A stretch of DNA of 24,939 nucleotides from positions 1 through 24,939 of the forward strand of contig JAEYXQ010000079.1 in assembly GCA_023431205.1 (NCBI GenBank), in the 5' to 3' direction. Below are positions 23,400-24,939 of the stretch, one piece after another. A program made the position numbers and the translations under genes. The number at the start of each line of letters is the position of its first letter. Within the stretch, counting starts at the first letter, position 1. The notes below the pieces were generated by a model, which was not told the DNA's origin, did not search any database, and saw nothing but the letters and a program-made list of their open reading frames with translations. The stretch comes from Pseudomonadota bacterium. Lineage in GTDB: Bacteria; Pseudomonadota; Alphaproteobacteria; Rhizobiales; Devosiaceae.

Positions 23400-23819
23400 T
23401 CAGGCGACGACGTAGCGGCCGTGCTTGGCGAGTTCCACCGCCACCCGCAATTCGATCTCGTCGAGCACCGCGTCGAGGGCCGGCTCGCTGCGATCCCGCA
23501 GAGTGGTGACCATGCTCATCATGGCATCGAGTCGGCCGGGAGTTACCCGCCCGACCAGCAGGTCCGCCTTCATGGCATCGAGCTCGTCGAGCAGGTCATG
23601 CCCCCGACGGACCGCCTTGCGCCTCGTCGTCAGCGGATCGCTCACGGCCTGCAGGGCGAGGATGGCATCGAGTGCGGCAACCGGCGCAGCGGGGCTGGCG
23701 GGTGCGGTGCGCGCCGGTCCCTCGGCACCCACCGGCACGAACGCAGGCGAGGCGCCGCTGCGGCCGGCTGCGCCGGACTTTCCGGCGGCGGTGCTGCGAT
23801 GGGTGGACTCGATGCGCAA
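23400..23819 (-). CDS. fliX: FliX, flagellar assembly checkpoint regulator
   Basis: In Caulobacter, FliX couples early basal-body assembly to the activity of FlbD, the sigma-54 activator of late flagellar genes. The product has a Ser/Ala/Gly-rich N-terminal part. The conserved C-terminal region contains LDAILALQAVSDPLTTRRKA, RGHDLLDELDAMKADLL and the ending ELRVAVELAKHG. I choose TTG 23819, giving 139 residues starting LRIEST (read as MRIEST), which matches the family's MRI start and length. Longer TTG starts would run into the promoter palindrome. There is no good ribosome site, and the predicted leader is only about 20 nt. It is divergent from flgI, as in Caulobacter. Confidence 0.88.
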   Translation of the reverse strand: MRIESTHRSTAAGKSGAAGRSGASPAFVPVGAEGPARTAPASPAAPVAALDAILALQAVSDPLTTRRKAVRRGHDLLDELDAMKADLLVGRVTPGRLDAMMSMVTTLRDRSEPALDAVLDEIELRVAVELAKHGRYVVA

Positions 23820-23847
23820 GCGGGACTCGGCAGACGGAAACAACGAC

Positions 23848-23864
23848 CCCGGCAAAATCTGCCG
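23848..23864. promoter_or_regulatory. FlbD (ftr)-like palindrome, fliX side
   Basis: CCCGGCAAAATCTGCCG is the exact reverse complement of 12127-12143. It lies on the fliX side of the CtrA box, covering the expected -10 region, so it could repress fliX. It also lies about 117 bp before the flgI sigma-54 element, so it could act as an enhancer there. Confidence 0.65.
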
Positions 23865-23871
23865 CCGCTGG

Positions 23872-23887
23872 TTAACAGCGGCTTAAC
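23872..23887. promoter_or_regulatory. Perfect CtrA-type box, fliX/flgI
   Basis: TTAA-CAGCGGC-TTAAC is an exact TTAA-N7-TTAAC match. Read leftward as a -35 region, it predicts fliX transcription from about 23838, just ahead of the TTG start at 23819. It is flanked on both sides by FlbD-like palindromes. Confidence 0.78.
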
Positions 23888-23907
23888 GGGCCCGGCAAGA
23901 ACTGCCG
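23888..23907. promoter_or_regulatory. FlbD (ftr)-like palindrome, flgI side
   Basis: GGGCCCGGCAAGAACTGCCG abuts the CtrA box and matches the flgB-side site at 18 of 20 positions. Its centre is about 75 bp before the flgI -24 element, an enhancer-like position. Confidence 0.65.
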
Positions 23908-23972
23908 CCAGCGATGCGGGTCAATACAGAGCAAGGGAGAAATACCGTCTGATTCCAGATGGTTATTAGGTC

Positions 23973-23988
23973 TGGCACGGTATTCGCA
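23973..23988 (+). promoter_or_regulatory. Sigma-54 promoter of flgI
   Basis: TGGCACGGTATTCGCA carries a perfect -24 half (TGGCACG) and the -12 GC at exactly 10 bp from the GG, with one change in TTGCA. Transcription would begin near 24000, giving a leader of about 36 nt to the flgI ATG. Confidence 0.82.
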
Positions 23989-24035
23989 ACATCGTCTCCG
24001 AGATGGCCGCACCCCGGCCGCAACGGGATTGAGCG

Positions 24036-24939
24036 ATGATCGCACCACGCTGGACACGATGGCTCGTCGGCGCCCTCACGGGCGTCCTGCTGACCCTGCC
24101 CTCCGCCACCCCGACCTATGCGGCGGCGGCGCGGATCAAGGACATCGTCGACGTCGAAGGCATCCGCGAGAACCAGCTTGTGGGCTACGGGCTGGTGGTC
24201 GGCCTCAACGGCACCGGCGACAGCCTCAATAACTCCCCCTTCACCAAGCAGTCGCTGCAGTCGATGCTGGAGCGGCTGGGCGTCAACACCGCCGGCGAGA
24301 ACGTGCGCACCGCCAATGTGGCGGCGGTGATGGTCACCGCGAACCTGCCGCCCTTTGCGACCCAAGGCTCGCGCATCGATGTGTCGGTCGCCGCGCTCGG
24401 CGATGCCGACAGCCTCCAGGGCGGAACGCTGCTGGTGACGCCGCTGGTGGGCGCCGACGGGCAGGTCTATGCCATCGCCCAGGGCCCGGTGCTGATCAAC
24501 GGCTTCAAGGCCGAAGGCGACGCCGCCCAAATCATTTCCGGCGTGCCGACCACCGGTCGCATTTCGAGCGGCGCCCTGATCGAGCAGGAGATCGGCTTCC
24601 AGCTCGGCGCCCTGACGACGCTGCGGCTGGCGCTGCGCAATCCAGACCTTACCACCGCCCGGCGCATCGCGCTGGCGGTCAACGACTTCATCGGCGCGCC
24701 CACCGCAACGCCGGAAGACCCGGCAACGGTGCGGCTGACCCTGCCGCACGGCTTCAACGGCAACATCGTCGACCTGCTCACCGATATCGAGCAGTTGCTG
24801 GTCCAGACCGATCAGCAGGCCAAGATCGTCATCGACGAGAACTCCGGCATCATCGTCATGGGCAAGGATGTGCGCGTGTCGAGCGTGGCCGTGGCGCAGT
24901 CGAACCTGACCGTGACCATCGCCGAGAACCCCGAGGTGG
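24036..24939 (+). CDS. flgI: FlgI, flagellar P-ring protein (partial, 3' end missing)
   Basis: FlgI forms the periplasmic P ring around the rod. The first 301 residues are present and the gene runs off the window edge; full FlgI is about 365-375 residues. A Sec signal peptide spans about 1-30 (cut after TYAAA). The mature start RIKDIVDVEGIRENQLVGYG is the P-ring signature, followed by LVVGLNGTGDSLNNSPFTKQ, the LQSMLERLG segment and GTLLVTPLVGADGQVYAIAQ. ATG 24036 is chosen because an in-frame ATG at 24003 hits a stop at once; GGGA lies about 8 nt upstream. It is driven by the sigma-54 element at 23973 and is the client of FlgA, encoded from 13865. Confidence 0.96.
   Translation, partial: MIAPRWTRWLVGALTGVLLTLPSATPTYAAAARIKDIVDVEGIRENQLVGYGLVVGLNGTGDSLNNSPFTKQSLQSMLERLGVNTAGENVRTANVAAVMVTANLPPFATQGSRIDVSVAALGDADSLQGGTLLVTPLVGADGQVYAIAQGPVLINGFKAEGDAAQIISGVPTTGRISSGALIEQEIGFQLGALTTLRLALRNPDLTTARRIALAVNDFIGAPTATPEDPATVRLTLPHGFNGNIVDLLTDIEQLLVQTDQQAKIVIDENSGIIVMGKDVRVSSVAVAQSNLTVTIAENPEV

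Noticed and set aside
23400..23855. Longer fliX starting at TTG 23855
   Set aside because: This start lies inside the FlbD-like palindrome and upstream of the predicted transcription start; TTG 23819 gives the family N-terminus and length.
1..24939. CRISPR arrays, tRNA/rRNA genes, insertion sequences, phage genes
   Set aside because: No regularly spaced identical repeats, no cloverleaf or rRNA sequence, and no transposase or integrase product was seen on either strand.

Overview
This window is high-GC DNA from an alphaproteobacterium, mostly a chromosomal flagellar gene cluster. The regulatory logic is that of Caulobacter and non-Rhizobiaceae Hyphomicrobiales: a fliX gene, CtrA boxes (TTAA-N7-TTAAC), FlbD-like palindromes and sigma-54 promoters, plus an alphaproteobacterial-type DksA and a PflI/MotE-like pair. 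CsgH-type curli genes next to a Devosia-like flagellar set suggest Hyphomicrobiales, perhaps Devosiaceae. The class is secure; family and genus are inference.

Layout. 1-319: decayed dispersed repeats, no gene. 320-3750 (minus): flgB-flgC-fliE-fliQ-fliR-flhB, encoding proximal rod and export gate, with a mobile-type palindromic repeat between fliE and fliQ. 3751-3926: divergent control region. 3927-5316 (plus): fliO-fliP. 5319-12033 (minus): fliL-fliM-pflI-like-motE-like and a very large secreted protein with AMIN-like and TPR-like parts. 12034-12313: divergent control region. 12314-15553 (plus): flgF-flgG-flgA-flgH (distal rod, P-ring chaperone, L-ring), closed by two tandem hairpins. 15746-19067 (plus): a tiny glycine-zipper membrane protein, an M32 carboxypeptidase, and a curli-like set (curlin, csgH, second curlin). 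19071-22700 (minus): a 1209-residue protein I cannot assign, probably accessory. 22832-23819 (minus): dksA and fliX. 23820-24035: third divergent control region. 24036 to the end: flgI, cut by the window edge.

How it works together. The three divergent flagellar control regions share parts: a CtrA-type box and one or two CCGGCA-N5-TGCCG palindromes resembling FlbD sites. Two of them also have a good sigma-54 -24/-12 element pointing at late rod/ring genes (flgF operon, flgI). This fits the Caulobacter hierarchy: CtrA starts the early genes (export gate, switch, FliX), then FliX/FlbD with sigma-54 turns on rod and ring genes and dampens early promoters. FlbD, CtrA, RpoN, FliF, FliG and FliN are not in the window.

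Most notable: the shared promoter architecture, including an identical 17-bp palindrome in two regions; two curlins built from exact 11-residue units, each with a late cysteine pair; the 1133-residue flagellar-operon protein; and the orphan 1209-residue protein.
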